From Bacteroidota bacterium (GTDB lineage Bacteria; Bacteroidota; Bacteroidia; B-17B0; Aurantibacillaceae): 64,000 nucleotides of DNA. The position numbers and the translations under genes are program-made. This document shows, in pieces, positions 46,147 to 54,530 of this stretch (positions are counted from its first letter, which is position 1; each line of letters opens with the position of its first letter). The stretch covers positions 62,001 through 126,000 of the forward strand of contig JAIUNM010000003.1 of the NCBI GenBank assembly GCA_020162035.1. The letters are read 5' to 3'. The notes under the pieces were generated by a model that saw only the letters and a list, made by a program, of their open reading frames with translations, was not told the DNA's origin and searched no databases.

Positions 46147-46854
46147 ATGAACTATAAAAGAATATTATTAAAACTTAGCGGCGAAGCCCTTATGGGCGAT
46201 AAAGGATTTGGAATAGATCAAAACCGTTTAATGGAATATGCACACGAAATAAAATCGGTTTACGATGCAGGTTGCCAAGTTGCAATTGTTATTGGTGGTG
46301 GAAATATTTTTAGAGGCATACAAGCCGAAAAAGGCGGTATGGATCGTGTGCATGGCGATTATATGGGAATGTTAGCAACTGTAATAAACAGTATGGCTAT
46401 ACAAAGTGCATTAGAGGGCATTGGCGTACAAACACGTTTACAAAGCGCAATTAAAATGGAACAAATTTGTGAGCCTTTTATTCGCCGTAAAGCTGTTCGT
46501 CATTTAGAAAAGGGTAGAGTAGTTATTTTTGGTGCAGGTTCCGGAAACCCTTATTTTACTACAGATTCTGCAGCCGCATTAAGAGCAATAGAAATTGAAG
46601 CACAAGTTATTTTAAAAGGAACCAGGGTTGATGGTATTTACACTGCCGACCCCGAAAAAGATAAAACTGCAACAAAATACGAAAACTTAACGTTTGACGA
46701 AGCCTACAATAAAGGGTTACAAATAATGGATTTAACAGCGTTTACATTATGTAAAGAAAACAATTTACCAATAATTGTTTTTGATATGAACAAAAAAAAT
46801 AACCTTGTAAACCTTGTGCAAGGCCAAAAAGTTGGCACTTTAGTTAAAGCCTAA
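46147..46854 (+). CDS. pyrH: UMP kinase
   Basis: 235 residues. PyrH phosphorylates UMP to UDP. The amino-acid-kinase motifs are [18 protein letters not shown] (7-24), [11 protein letters not shown] (51-61), [35 protein letters not shown] and [15 protein letters not shown]. The terminator after tsf lies only 13 bp before it, so it probably depends on read-through. frr (ribosome recycling factor), often its next neighbour, is not here. Confidence 0.97.
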   Translation: MNYKRILLKLSGEALMGDKGFGIDQNRLMEYAHEIKSVYDAGCQVAIVIGGGNIFRGIQAEKGGMDRVHGDYMGMLATVINSMAIQSALEGIGVQTRLQSAIKMEQICEPFIRRKAVRHLEKGRVVIFGAGSGNPYFTTDSAAALRAIEIEAQVILKGTRVDGIYTADPEKDKTATKYENLTFDEAYNKGLQIMDLTAFTLCKENNLPIIVFDMNKKNNLVNLVQGQKVGTLVKA

Positions 46855-47024
46855 TTTTTTAATTATAACAAAAGCATTAATTATAAAGTCCGTTGTATAA
46901 AAATTCAAGTCTAGTGAAGTGGAGATAAAAAGACCAACTCTCGGCTTATCTATCTTCCAACTTGGCATGTTCGAACTGGCATTATAATTTGTTTTTTTAT
47001 TAGGATTTATTAGCATTCTGATAT

Positions 47025-47044
47025 TTATCAACAATTGTTAATAA
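47025..47044. repeat. 20-bp near-perfect palindrome upstream of the type A cargo gene
   Basis: TTATCAACAATTGTTAATAA is symmetric at 9 of 10 positions around CAATTG and sits 35 bp before the -7 element. It is a candidate dimeric-regulator site. Confidence 0.5.
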
Positions 47045-47079
47045 GTGTATTTTCTTCTAAAAGGGATTAGTTAATTAGC

Positions 47080-47087
47080 TAATTTTG
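47080..47087 (+). promoter_or_regulatory. -7 element of the type A cargo gene
   Basis: TAATTTTG fits TAnnTTTG and lies 24 bp before the ATG. There is no TTTG at the right distance upstream, so activation may depend on another factor. Confidence 0.5.
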
Positions 47088-47111
47088 CTTTAAATAAATT
47101 AATAAAATATA

Positions 47112-50100
47112 ATGAAAAAAAATCTACTAAAAGTGAGTTTGCTTGCGTTGTTGAGTATTTCTACAATTAACGCACAAACTTATCTAACAGAAAATTTTGA
47201 TGGTACCTTTTCAGGTACTCCTGCTGCACCTGCAGGTTGGACACAAACACGTATTGTAGTTTTAGGTGATGGCAACCCTGAAGGAAATGCTAACGATGGC
47301 GAACAAGATTTTGTGCAAAACACTAACCCAGGTACCGGTTGGACCGTTATACCGCCATATGGCGTTTTGCCAACAACAACAGTTAGTGGAAATGGAGCTT
47401 TATTTATGGAAGATTGTTCATTTGGTTCAGTTACAAATGCTTTAGGTACAAGAAGAATGGAATCTCCAACAGTAAATATTGCATCATCTACAAATCCGTT
47501 TGTTCGTTTTATGTATTTTTCTGGATACGGTTCAAATCAAATATTATTAAGAGTTGTTGCTTCAAACGATGGTGGTGCAACATGGCAATCTATTATGGGA
47601 GTTGCTCCAAATGCAAACGTAACTACTTTTAATGCAAGTACTCCTTGGCAAAAAATAAATGTAAAAATACCAGCAGCTTTTAAAGTAGCTAATGCCAAAT
47701 TTGGTGTTGAAATGACAAACTCATGGGGCGTACATTCAATTATGATTGATGATTTTAAAGTGGAAGAATTTACACCGGTAACTTACACTTCTGTAGCTAG
47801 TGGTGCGTGGAATAATACAGCAACTTGGTCTGGAAGTGTAATACCAACTTGCGATGATAATGTTGTAATAGCAGCAACTCATACTGTATCATTAGATTTT
47901 AATATTAATAGATGCCAAAACATTACAATTGATGGTGTTTTACAATATAGTACTACATCAACAACTCAACTGTTTCAAGTTTATGGTGATATGATTATCA
48001 ACGCAACTGGAACATATTTTTCAGGAAGTGGAAGCACAGGTAAAAGAACATATTTTGGTGGTAATTTAACTAATAATGGTATAATGAATTTTCAACCTGC
48101 ATCATCAGTTGTTGGTGAAATAGTTTGGTTGGGTTATACAGGTAATTATTCAGGTACAGGTACAATTTTTAATAATAGAATTCCGAAAATATCTCATGCT
48201 GCAAGTGGTGGGGTAAATTATTTAAATCCAGTTACAGTTTCTAATTTTTTAGGTTTGTACTTAGGTAACGTAAATAACGCTAACTTAACTATTGGTAACC
48301 CACCAAGCTTACAAGCAATAAGCATAGAAAGATATTTGGGCTCTTTATCAAATACATTAACTATTAATCCTACAAATATTTCTATGATTAATAATTTATA
48401 TGTTAACCCATTAACTACAACTAATTTAGGGATGTATTTGGCTTTAACACCAACTACAATTACATCAGGAAATGAAATACCTATTATTGGAGGTAAGCCT
48501 CATACAACTGGTAATTTAACAATGAATACACATAACAATGTTACTTTATCGTTTCCACTAACTGTAGGTACCTCAACTACAACTTCAAATATTGTTTTAA
48601 CAAGAGGTGTAATTTCAACATCTACTTTAAATTTATTAATGTTAAACTCATTATCTACAGGTGTTATAGGTGCAACACCTACAACATTTACTTCTAATGG
48701 TACTAACGGCGGAAATCATGGTTCTTTTGTAAATGGACCTTTACAAATAATGTTTCCTGCAACTGGTACAACAGTGCGAAATTTTCCATTAGGTCAAGGT
48801 GCCGCATTAAATACCAATTTACCTTCTTCTAATGTATTAAGAACATTATCATTAGGTGGTACTACAGCATGGAATACTCAAACAATAACTGCCTCAATTG
48901 AATCAGCACCAAGTGGTGCAGTTTCTGGTTCGTTAACTGCAGTTTTTGGTAGTAGAGCTTACCGTTTAAATTATAATGGCGGAGCTGTTTTAGGTACTGG
49001 TAATACAATTAACTTGCGTTACAATAACTCAACTTTTGGTGGAACAGATAATTTAAGTGGAAGTCAACAAGATGTTAGAATAGTTCAAGGACCTTCTTTA
49101 ACAGGTACTTGGGTTGAAAGATCATTGCCTACTGGGTCAGGAGCTATGGCGCCTAATACATTATACTCAGTAACTTCAAATTCTGGATCAGTTGGTCCTT
49201 TAAGTGGAGATGAATATTTTGCATGGGCAACTGTTGCGCCTGTTTGTTCGGGTGTACCAGCAACAGGTTCAATTACTGGCGCTATTTCTACATGTGCAGG
49301 AGCAGCAACATCCTTAACATTTAGTTCGTCTTCAGCAACATTGGCTGGTGTGTCTTTACAATGGGCATCTTCAACAAGTTCAGTTGGTCCTTTTACTAAT
49401 ATGGGAACAGCTTTAACCCAAAATACAGGTACATTAGCAAGTTCAATGTTTTACATTGTAACTTCAAGTTGTGCAATAAGCGGAAGTACTGCGGTGAGCC
49501 CTACATTTGCATTAACTTATAATGCAAATCCTGTAATTAATACAATAGCTTCTGGAACAACTTTTTGTAGTCCTTCTGGTTCTCCTTTAACTTTTACAGC
49601 TAGCGGAGCTAACACATTTACATGGTCACCTGCAGCAACATTGTCAAGTTCATTAGGTGCTGTTGTTACTGCAACACCAAGTGGTAATACAAGTTATATT
49701 GTTAGTGGCACAAATACTGTAACAGGCTGTTCATCATCTAGTAATATTGTAGTAATTGTTAATACAAGTCCTACTTTTTCATTTGCAACTGCAACTCCAT
49801 CTACGTTATGTGCTGGTTTAAGTTCAACTTTAAATGCTTTAGCTACTCATACAAATTATAATATGACTGCAATTACTTATTCAGTTTTACCTACTGTTGG
49901 AGCAACTACATTATGTAACAATGGTTCGGTTGTAACCCCATTAACAAGCGGAACCTTAGATGACGGTGGTTGGGCAAATATAGCTTTACCTTTTAGTTTT
50001 AATTTTTATGGCGTTGCAACAACAAGCGTTGGTATTTCTTCTAATGGGTTTGTTTATATGAATTCTGGTACTCCTGCTACTTGGACTGGGTATTACAATG

Positions 50101-51521
50101 CTTTACCTTCAACTGCAGCATCTAATCCAGCTTTTGGAGTAGTTTATGGAGATTTAAATTTTAGTAATGCAAATACAAAAATAGAATACTTTACAACTGG
50201 AACAACTCCAAATCAAAAATTTGTAATTAATTTTTATGGTACTTATTATTCTAATTCAGGGACATTAACTGCTCAAGCAATTTTATATGAAACTACAAAT
50301 GTTTTAGAAGTTCATACTGGTACAACAACTGTAATAAACGATTTAGTTCAAGGGATACAAAACGCAGGAGCTACTAGTGCGTTAACAGTACCAGGTAGAA
50401 ACTCTGAAATTTTCACTATTGCTTCACCTGATGCGTACCGTTTTGCTCCTATTACTGTAAATTATGGTTGGAGTCCTGTTTCATATTTAACCGCAACTAA
50501 TGTTAGTAATCCTATTGCAAATACTGTAACTTCAAGTATTGTGTATACTGTAACTGCGAATGCAAGTAATGGTTGTAGCGCAAATAATACAGTAAGTTTA
50601 AATGTAAATCCAAGCCCAACAATGGCAATTACAGGATTAAGTGTTTCGTGTAATGCAAGTACAGTTAATTTAACTGCAAGTGGTGCACCTACATTTACAT
50701 GGAACACAGGAGCTAATACAAATACAATTGCTGTTTCTCCAAGTGTTTCTACAGTTTATACTGTTTCTGGTACAAATACTTTAAATTGTATAGGTACAAA
50801 TACTTTTATGGTTATGGCTGGTACAAATCCTACAATTAACATAACTGGTACTACAACTGTATGTTCAGGAAATACTGTAAATTTAACTGCAAGTGGTGCA
50901 AATACATATACTTGGAATACCGGAGCTACTACAAATTCAATAAGTATTAGCCCAACAGTAATGACAACTTATACAGCAAATGGAACTAGTACAACAGGTT
51001 GTTCAGGTTCAAGTGTAGTTACAGTATCTGTTAATGCTTTACCTGTAGTTAATCTAGTTACTTCTTCTCCTACAACTTGTGTAAGTGGAAATTCAATTAC
51101 TTTATTTGGTAGTCCTACAGGTGGTGTGTATTCAGGCACTATGGTTACAGGTAACTCATTTGCTCCAGGAACTTCTACTGGCACATTTAGCCCGGTTTAT
51201 ACTTTTACTAATTCAAATGGATGTGTAAATTCTGCAACAGCAAACATTAGTGTAATTGTATGTTCAGGTATAAATGAAAAAAACAACATCGTTGGATTAA
51301 GTGTTTACCCAAATCCTAATAATGGTTCGTTTGTTGTTGATTTAAATAACAATACAGCTAAAACAATTACTGTTACAGATGTTACAGGTCGTATAGTTTA
51401 CAGTATTGTAACTAACGAAACTAAACAACAAATAAACATTAACAACTTAACTAACGGTGTTTACTTTGCTAAAATTACAAGCGAAGGAAAAACAACTACA
51501 GTTAAAATAGTTAAAGAGTAA
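47112..51521 (+). CDS. T9SS type A cargo with Ig-like repeats
   Basis: 1469 residues with signal peptide KKNLLKVSLLALLSISTINA. A jellyroll-like domain follows (25-225: YLTENFDGTFSGTPAAPAGWTQ... to MIDDFKVEEF), then a G8-like/low-complexity Thr/Asn-rich middle. Near the C-terminus are Ig-like modules of the VNLTASGAxTxTWNTG type. The last 75 residues (LSVYPNPNNGSFVVDLN...ITVTDVTGRIVYS...NLTNGVYFAKITSEGKTTTVKIVKE) are a type A sorting domain, whose cargo is normally cleaved and linked to anionic LPS or released. No enzymatic motif is recognised. It is monocistronic, with its own terminator. Confidence 0.88.
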   Translation: MKKNLLKVSLLALLSISTINAQTYLTENFDGTFSGTPAAPAGWTQTRIVVLGDGNPEGNANDGEQDFVQNTNPGTGWTVIPPYGVLPTTTVSGNGALFMEDCSFGSVTNALGTRRMESPTVNIASSTNPFVRFMYFSGYGSNQILLRVVASNDGGATWQSIMGVAPNANVTTFNASTPWQKINVKIPAAFKVANAKFGVEMTNSWGVHSIMIDDFKVEEFTPVTYTSVASGAWNNTATWSGSVIPTCDDNVVIAATHTVSLDFNINRCQNITIDGVLQYSTTSTTQLFQVYGDMIINATGTYFSGSGSTGKRTYFGGNLTNNGIMNFQPASSVVGEIVWLGYTGNYSGTGTIFNNRIPKISHAASGGVNYLNPVTVSNFLGLYLGNVNNANLTIGNPPSLQAISIERYLGSLSNTLTINPTNISMINNLYVNPLTTTNLGMYLALTPTTITSGNEIPIIGGKPHTTGNLTMNTHNNVTLSFPLTVGTSTTTSNIVLTRGVISTSTLNLLMLNSLSTGVIGATPTTFTSNGTNGGNHGSFVNGPLQIMFPATGTTVRNFPLGQGAALNTNLPSSNVLRTLSLGGTTAWNTQTITASIESAPSGAVSGSLTAVFGSRAYRLNYNGGAVLGTGNTINLRYNNSTFGGTDNLSGSQQDVRIVQGPSLTGTWVERSLPTGSGAMAPNTLYSVTSNSGSVGPLSGDEYFAWATVAPVCSGVPATGSITGAISTCAGAATSLTFSSSSATLAGVSLQWASSTSSVGPFTNMGTALTQNTGTLASSMFYIVTSSCAISGSTAVSPTFALTYNANPVINTIASGTTFCSPSGSPLTFTASGANTFTWSPAATLSSSLGAVVTATPSGNTSYIVSGTNTVTGCSSSSNIVVIVNTSPTFSFATATPSTLCAGLSSTLNALATHTNYNMTAITYSVLPTVGATTLCNNGSVVTPLTSGTLDDGGWANIALPFSFNFYGVATTSVGISSNGFVYMNSGTPATWTGYYNALPSTAASNPAFGVVYGDLNFSNANTKIEYFTTGTTPNQKFVINFYGTYYSNSGTLTAQAILYETTNVLEVHTGTTTVINDLVQGIQNAGATSALTVPGRNSEIFTIASPDAYRFAPITVNYGWSPVSYLTATNVSNPIANTVTSSIVYTVTANASNGCSANNTVSLNVNPSPTMAITGLSVSCNASTVNLTASGAPTFTWNTGANTNTIAVSPSVSTVYTVSGTNTLNCIGTNTFMVMAGTNPTINITGTTTVCSGNTVNLTASGANTYTWNTGATTNSISISPTVMTTYTANGTSTTGCSGSSVVTVSVNALPVVNLVTSSPTTCVSGNSITLFGSPTGGVYSGTMVTGNSFAPGTSTGTFSPVYTFTNSNGCVNSATANISVIVCSGINEKNNIVGLSVYPNPNNGSFVVDLNNNTAKTITVTDVTGRIVYSIVTNETKQQININNLTNGVYFAKITSEGKTTTVKIVKE

Positions 51522-51540
51522 GTATATTCAACTTAATTTT

Positions 51541-51578
51541 AAAACCCTTTTGCTTTAGCAAAAGGGTTTTTTGTTTTT
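51541..51578 (+). terminator. Terminator of the type A cargo gene
   Basis: AAAACCCTTTTGCT pairs with AGCAAAAGGGTTTT (up to 14 bp, tight loop), then TTTTGTTTTTT. It lies 19 bp after the stop. Confidence 0.93.
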
Positions 51579-51602
51579 TAAATAAAAAATTTTTCTAAAA
51601 AT

Positions 51603-51633
51603 TTTGTCATTTCATTTTTTATAATTTACTTTG
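51603..51633 (+). promoter_or_regulatory. Promoter of the SAM-riboswitch met operon
   Basis: TTTG at 51603-51606, 19 nt, then TTACTTTG at 51626-51633 (7 of 8 consensus positions counting both N as free). It is placed about 20 bp before the riboswitch aptamer. Confidence 0.6.
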
Positions 51634-51653
51634 CATCACGTTCTTAATAATAT

Positions 51654-51759
51654 TCTTATCCAGAAAGACTGAGGGAATTGACCCTATGATGTCTTGGCAA
51701 CCCTTACAATTGTAAGAAGGTGCCAAATTCAACTCAATTTTATATTGAGAAAGATAAGT
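51654..51759 (+). ncRNA. SAM-I (S-box) riboswitch aptamer
   Basis: All four helices can be traced. P1 is CTTATC/GATAAG (51655-51660 with 51753-51758). P2 is AAGAC/GTCTT (51665-51669 with 51691-51695) plus AGGG/CCCT (51672-51675 with 51682-51685). P3 is the palindrome CTTACAATTGTAAG (51703-51716). P4 is CTCAAT/ATTGAG (51733-51738 with 51744-51749). The conserved S-box strings GAGGGA, CCCTATGA, GGCAACC and AAGGTGCCAA are present. It precedes a cystathionine gamma-synthase-like gene, a known target class. Confidence 0.96.
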
Positions 51760-51809
51760 TAGAAAACTGCAATTAATTATTCGCGATATATTAAAAGCTC
51801 TTCTAACTT
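51756..51809 (+). promoter_or_regulatory. Antiterminator helix of the SAM riboswitch
   Basis: AAGTTAGAA (51756-51764) is fully complementary to TTCTAACTT (51801-51809), extendable to 12 pairs with two G-T. The left arm overlaps the 3' strand of P1 and the right arm overlaps the terminator, so the P1-plus-terminator and antiterminator folds exclude each other. Confidence 0.8.
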
Positions 51810-51826
51810 GTTGGAAGAGCTTTTTT
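51793..51826 (+). terminator. SAM-controlled intrinsic terminator
   Basis: AAAAGCTCTTC pairs with GAAGAGCTTTT (11 bp, 10-nt loop), followed by further T residues. It lies about 95 bp before the coding start and is expected to form when SAM is bound. Confidence 0.93.
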
Positions 51827-51919
51827 AATTTTAGCCCTTTCGCAAGTTTGTTTTCTCTCAATTTTTTTAGGATTTGATGTTAAAAAGAATTTAAACATTA
51901 ATAACTAAAAAAATAAATT

Positions 51920-53086
51920 ATGAAAGAAACAACAAAAATTTTACACAGTATTCCTGTAGATGAATTAACAGGATCCATCTCTACTCCAATTCATCAAACA
52001 TCAACCTTTGTACAAATTGAACCTGGTGTTCATAAAGGTTATGATTATGCCCGATCTAACAGTCCAACCCGTAAAGTGCTAGAAGATTTAATTGCAAAAT
52101 TAGAAAACGGAACAAATGGTTACGCCTTTGCAAGCGGCCTAGCAGCTATTGATGCAGTAGTTAAACTTTTAAGTACAGGCGACGAAATTATTGCAGTTGA
52201 TGATATTTATGGTGGCGCATTTCGTTTATTTACGCATGTGTATCAAAAATTTGGTATAACTGTTAAATATGTAGATGCAACAAACGCAGAAAATGTTGCA
52301 GCAAATATTAGTTCAAAAACAAAATTAATTTGGATAGAATCGCCAACAAACCCTACATTAAAAATTTCGGATATCGAAGAAATTTCTAAAATAGCAAATG
52401 CTAATAAGATTTTATTGTGTGTTGATAATACTTTTGCTTCGCCCGCAGCACAAAAACCTATTGAGCTAGGAGCAGATATTGTTATACATTCTGCAACAAA
52501 ATATTTAGCGGGGCATAGCGATTTAATTGCAGGATTAGTTATAACAAAAACAGAGGAGCTTGGCGCTAAAATTAAATTTATTCAAAATGCTTCGGGTGGT
52601 ATTTTAGCACCATTTGATAGTTGGTTAGTAATAAGAGGCATTGAAACGCTTCCTTTAAGAATTAAACAACACTCAGATAATGCACAAAAAATAGCTGAAT
52701 TTTTACAAACACAAGATTTAATTAAAAATGTGTATTACCCAGGATTACCAAGTCATACAAACCATCATATTGCTAAAAAACAACAAAAATATTTTGGTGG
52801 TGTTATTTCATTTGATTTAAAAATTGATGAAAAAGATTATGCAATTGAGTTTGTGAAAAACACAAAGTACTTTAAACTAGCCGAAAGTTTAGGAGGCGTT
52901 AAAAGTTTAATTTGTTTGCCTTGCGAAATGACACATAAATCAATTCCGTTTGAAAAACGTTATGAAGCAGGTGTTACAGATAGTTTAATTCGTTTGTCTG
53001 TTGGACTTGAAGATGTAGATGATTTAATTCAAGATTTAAAATCAGCATTAAATACAATTAAAAATAAATTATTAATTAATAGTTAA
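51920..53086 (+). CDS. Cys/Met-metabolism PLP enzyme, probably cystathionine gamma-synthase
   Basis: 388 residues of the trans-sulfuration family. The PLP lysine is K194 in HSATKYLAGHSD. D169 in LLCVDNTFASP contacts the pyridine N. The substrate and cofactor blocks YDYARSNSPTRKVLEDLIAKLENG and FASGLAAIDAV are present, and LIRLSVGLEDVDDLIQDL closes the protein. Family members make cystathionine or homocysteine (MetB, MetY-like) or degrade them (lyases), and motifs alone do not separate these. The SAM-I riboswitch upstream and homoserine dehydrogenase 12 bp downstream argue for a biosynthetic role using an activated homoserine. Confidence 0.9.
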   Translation: MKETTKILHSIPVDELTGSISTPIHQTSTFVQIEPGVHKGYDYARSNSPTRKVLEDLIAKLENGTNGYAFASGLAAIDAVVKLLSTGDEIIAVDDIYGGAFRLFTHVYQKFGITVKYVDATNAENVAANISSKTKLIWIESPTNPTLKISDIEEISKIANANKILLCVDNTFASPAAQKPIELGADIVIHSATKYLAGHSDLIAGLVITKTEELGAKIKFIQNASGGILAPFDSWLVIRGIETLPLRIKQHSDNAQKIAEFLQTQDLIKNVYYPGLPSHTNHHIAKKQQKYFGGVISFDLKIDEKDYAIEFVKNTKYFKLAESLGGVKSLICLPCEMTHKSIPFEKRYEAGVTDSLIRLSVGLEDVDDLIQDLKSALNTIKNKLLINS

Positions 53087-53098
53087 AAAAATAAAATA

Positions 53099-54340
53099 AT
53101 GGGAAGAAAAAATATAAAAATAGGTTTGTTTGGCTTTGGATGTGTTGGTTTTGGCTTGTATGAAGCTTTACAAAAAACGCCTTCGTTAAAAACTAATATT
53201 AAACGTATTTGCGTTAAAACTAAAAATAAACAAAGACCAATTTTAAATGAGCATTTCACTTTTGATAAAAATGAAATTTTATTTGATAATGAAATTAATA
53301 CTGTGGTTGAATTAATTGATGATGCAGATGCAGCTTTTGAAATTGTAAAAACAGCTTTACAAAATGGTAAGGCTGTTGTAACTGCAAATAAAAAAATGAT
53401 TGCAGAACATTTTACGGAATTACTTGATTTGCAAAAAAAGCACAATGTGCCACTTTTGTATGAAGCCGCTTGCTGCGCAAGTATTCCAATTATTAGGAAT
53501 TTAGAAGAGTATTATGATAATGATTTATTAGAATCGATTGAGGGTATTGTAAATGGCTCAACTAATTATATTTTAACTAATACAAGTTTAAAAAATATTT
53601 CATATAACGAAGCTTTAAAGGAAGCTCAAGAAAAAGGTTATGCCGAAACAAACCCTTTATTAGATGTAGCTGGGTTTGATGCAAAATATAAACTTATTAT
53701 TTTAATTGCTCATGCTTTTGGTATTGTTACATCTCCCGAAAATGTTTTTAATATAGGGATAGATAAACTTGGAGAGTTAGAATTAAATTACGCTAAAGAA
53801 AAAGGATATAAAATAAAATTAATTGCTTTTGCTGAAAAAAAAGAAGATGGTAAAATAGTTTCATTTGTTTTACCAAAGTTTATAAATAAAAATGATAAAC
53901 TACATTCTATTGATGATGTGTTTAATGCAGTAAAAACAAAATCTTATTTTAGCGACACGCAGTTTTTTATTGGTAAAGGTGCAGGAGCTTATCCTACTGC
54001 ATCGGCTGTGTTATCTGATATATCTGCATTAACATTTGATTACCGTTATGAATATAAAAAGCTTAATAATGTTGATAGTTTAGAAAACGATAATAAAGTT
54101 TTTTTAAAAATTTTATTACGTTATGATTTAAATAGTATAGATGAATTAAAAGATTATTTTATTGAGCTAAACGAAAGTTATCAAAATTTTAATTCAGGTT
54201 ATATAATAGGTGTTATTTCGTTAAAGCGACTTAAATTTGTTTCTACAATTTCAAACATTTCTGTTGTTTTATTTGATGTTGTAAAACAAGTTGAGTTTGT
54301 TAATAAACGTAATTTAAATAAGAGTTTAGAAGTTGCTTAA
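53099..54340 (+). CDS. hom: Homoserine dehydrogenase
   Basis: 413 residues. It reduces aspartate semialdehyde to homoserine, the branch point to methionine and threonine. The NAD(P)-binding loop GLFGFGCVGFGL starts at residue 9. The substrate region includes VVTANKKMIAEH, the block AACCASIPIIRNL and the diagnostic GIVNGSTNYILT...AEKGYAE-type stretch (EAQEKGYAETNPLLDVAGFDAKYKLIIL). A C-terminal ACT-like region (about 345-413) is plausible but short. There is no fused aspartokinase. It lies 12 bp after the PLP enzyme gene and so is under the same SAM-I riboswitch. Confidence 0.94.
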   Translation: MGRKNIKIGLFGFGCVGFGLYEALQKTPSLKTNIKRICVKTKNKQRPILNEHFTFDKNEILFDNEINTVVELIDDADAAFEIVKTALQNGKAVVTANKKMIAEHFTELLDLQKKHNVPLLYEAACCASIPIIRNLEEYYDNDLLESIEGIVNGSTNYILTNTSLKNISYNEALKEAQEKGYAETNPLLDVAGFDAKYKLIILIAHAFGIVTSPENVFNIGIDKLGELELNYAKEKGYKIKLIAFAEKKEDGKIVSFVLPKFINKNDKLHSIDDVFNAVKTKSYFSDTQFFIGKGAGAYPTASAVLSDISALTFDYRYEYKKLNNVDSLENDNKVFLKILLRYDLNSIDELKDYFIELNESYQNFNSGYIIGVISLKRLKFVSTISNISVVLFDVVKQVEFVNKRNLNKSLEVA

Positions 54341-54363
54341 TGTAATTTTTTGTTTATTAGATT

Positions 54364-54406
54364 TTAAGTAAAAAAATTATTTACAAATAATAATTTTTTT
54401 ACTTAA
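54364..54406. terminator. 18-bp perfect AT-rich inverted repeat, probable bidirectional terminator
   Basis: 54364-54381 is perfectly complementary to 54389-54406 over a 7-nt loop. Both arms carry a run of seven A or T. It lies after hom on the plus strand and after the minus-strand cluster, where either transcript could end. It overlaps the last codons of a degraded cargo tail. Confidence 0.7.
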
Positions 54407-54508
54407 TTTGTTATTGCTTGTTTTATCAATATACACAGCATTATAAACGCCTTCATTCCAGTTTTTTGTATCTAAACTAAATTCTAATTTTGTAAAATCA
54501 TTTATGTT
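54377..54508 (-). pseudogene. Remnant of a T9SS cargo C-terminal sorting domain
   Basis: The minus strand has 43 sense codons and a stop with no start codon and an in-frame stop just upstream. They read NINDFTKLEFSLDTKNWNEGV, then YNAVYIDKTSNNKLSKKIIICK. The pattern of a beta strand, NWxxGVY, a short loop and a final KKxII strand is that of the end of a type A sorting domain. I read it as the surviving 3' end of a deleted gene. It lies downstream of the outer-membrane protein gene ending at 54531, in a different frame. Confidence 0.5.
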
Positions 54509-54530
54509 TTAAGAAAACTTTAGTTTATTA

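Larger units (their letters stand above)
46855..47111. other. Structured intergenic region between pyrH and the type A cargo gene
   Basis: 257 bp without a supported gene. The block about 46885-46985 is less AT-rich than its flanks and holds an imperfect hairpin (GAAG..AGATAA at 46916-46928 with TTATCT..CTTC at 46946-46957), CCAACTTGG and the palindrome GTTCGAAC (46969-46976). A 20-bp near-palindrome and a -7 element follow. The block could be a dispersed repeat or an unrecognised RNA; the sequence alone does not decide. Confidence 0.4.

Noticed and set aside
46960..46985. GTTCGAAC resembling a tRNA T-loop
   Set aside because: No acceptor, D or anticodon stems can be drawn around it. The string is a plain palindrome.
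46840..47034. 64-codon minus-strand reading frame after pyrH
   Set aside because: It has no signal, motif or translation context and runs through inverted repeats and the pyrH 3' end. It is better treated as non-coding structured DNA.
50462..51184. Minus-strand reading frames within the type A cargo gene
   Set aside because: They are reverse readings of the Thr/Val-rich repeats, a common artefact of such proteins.
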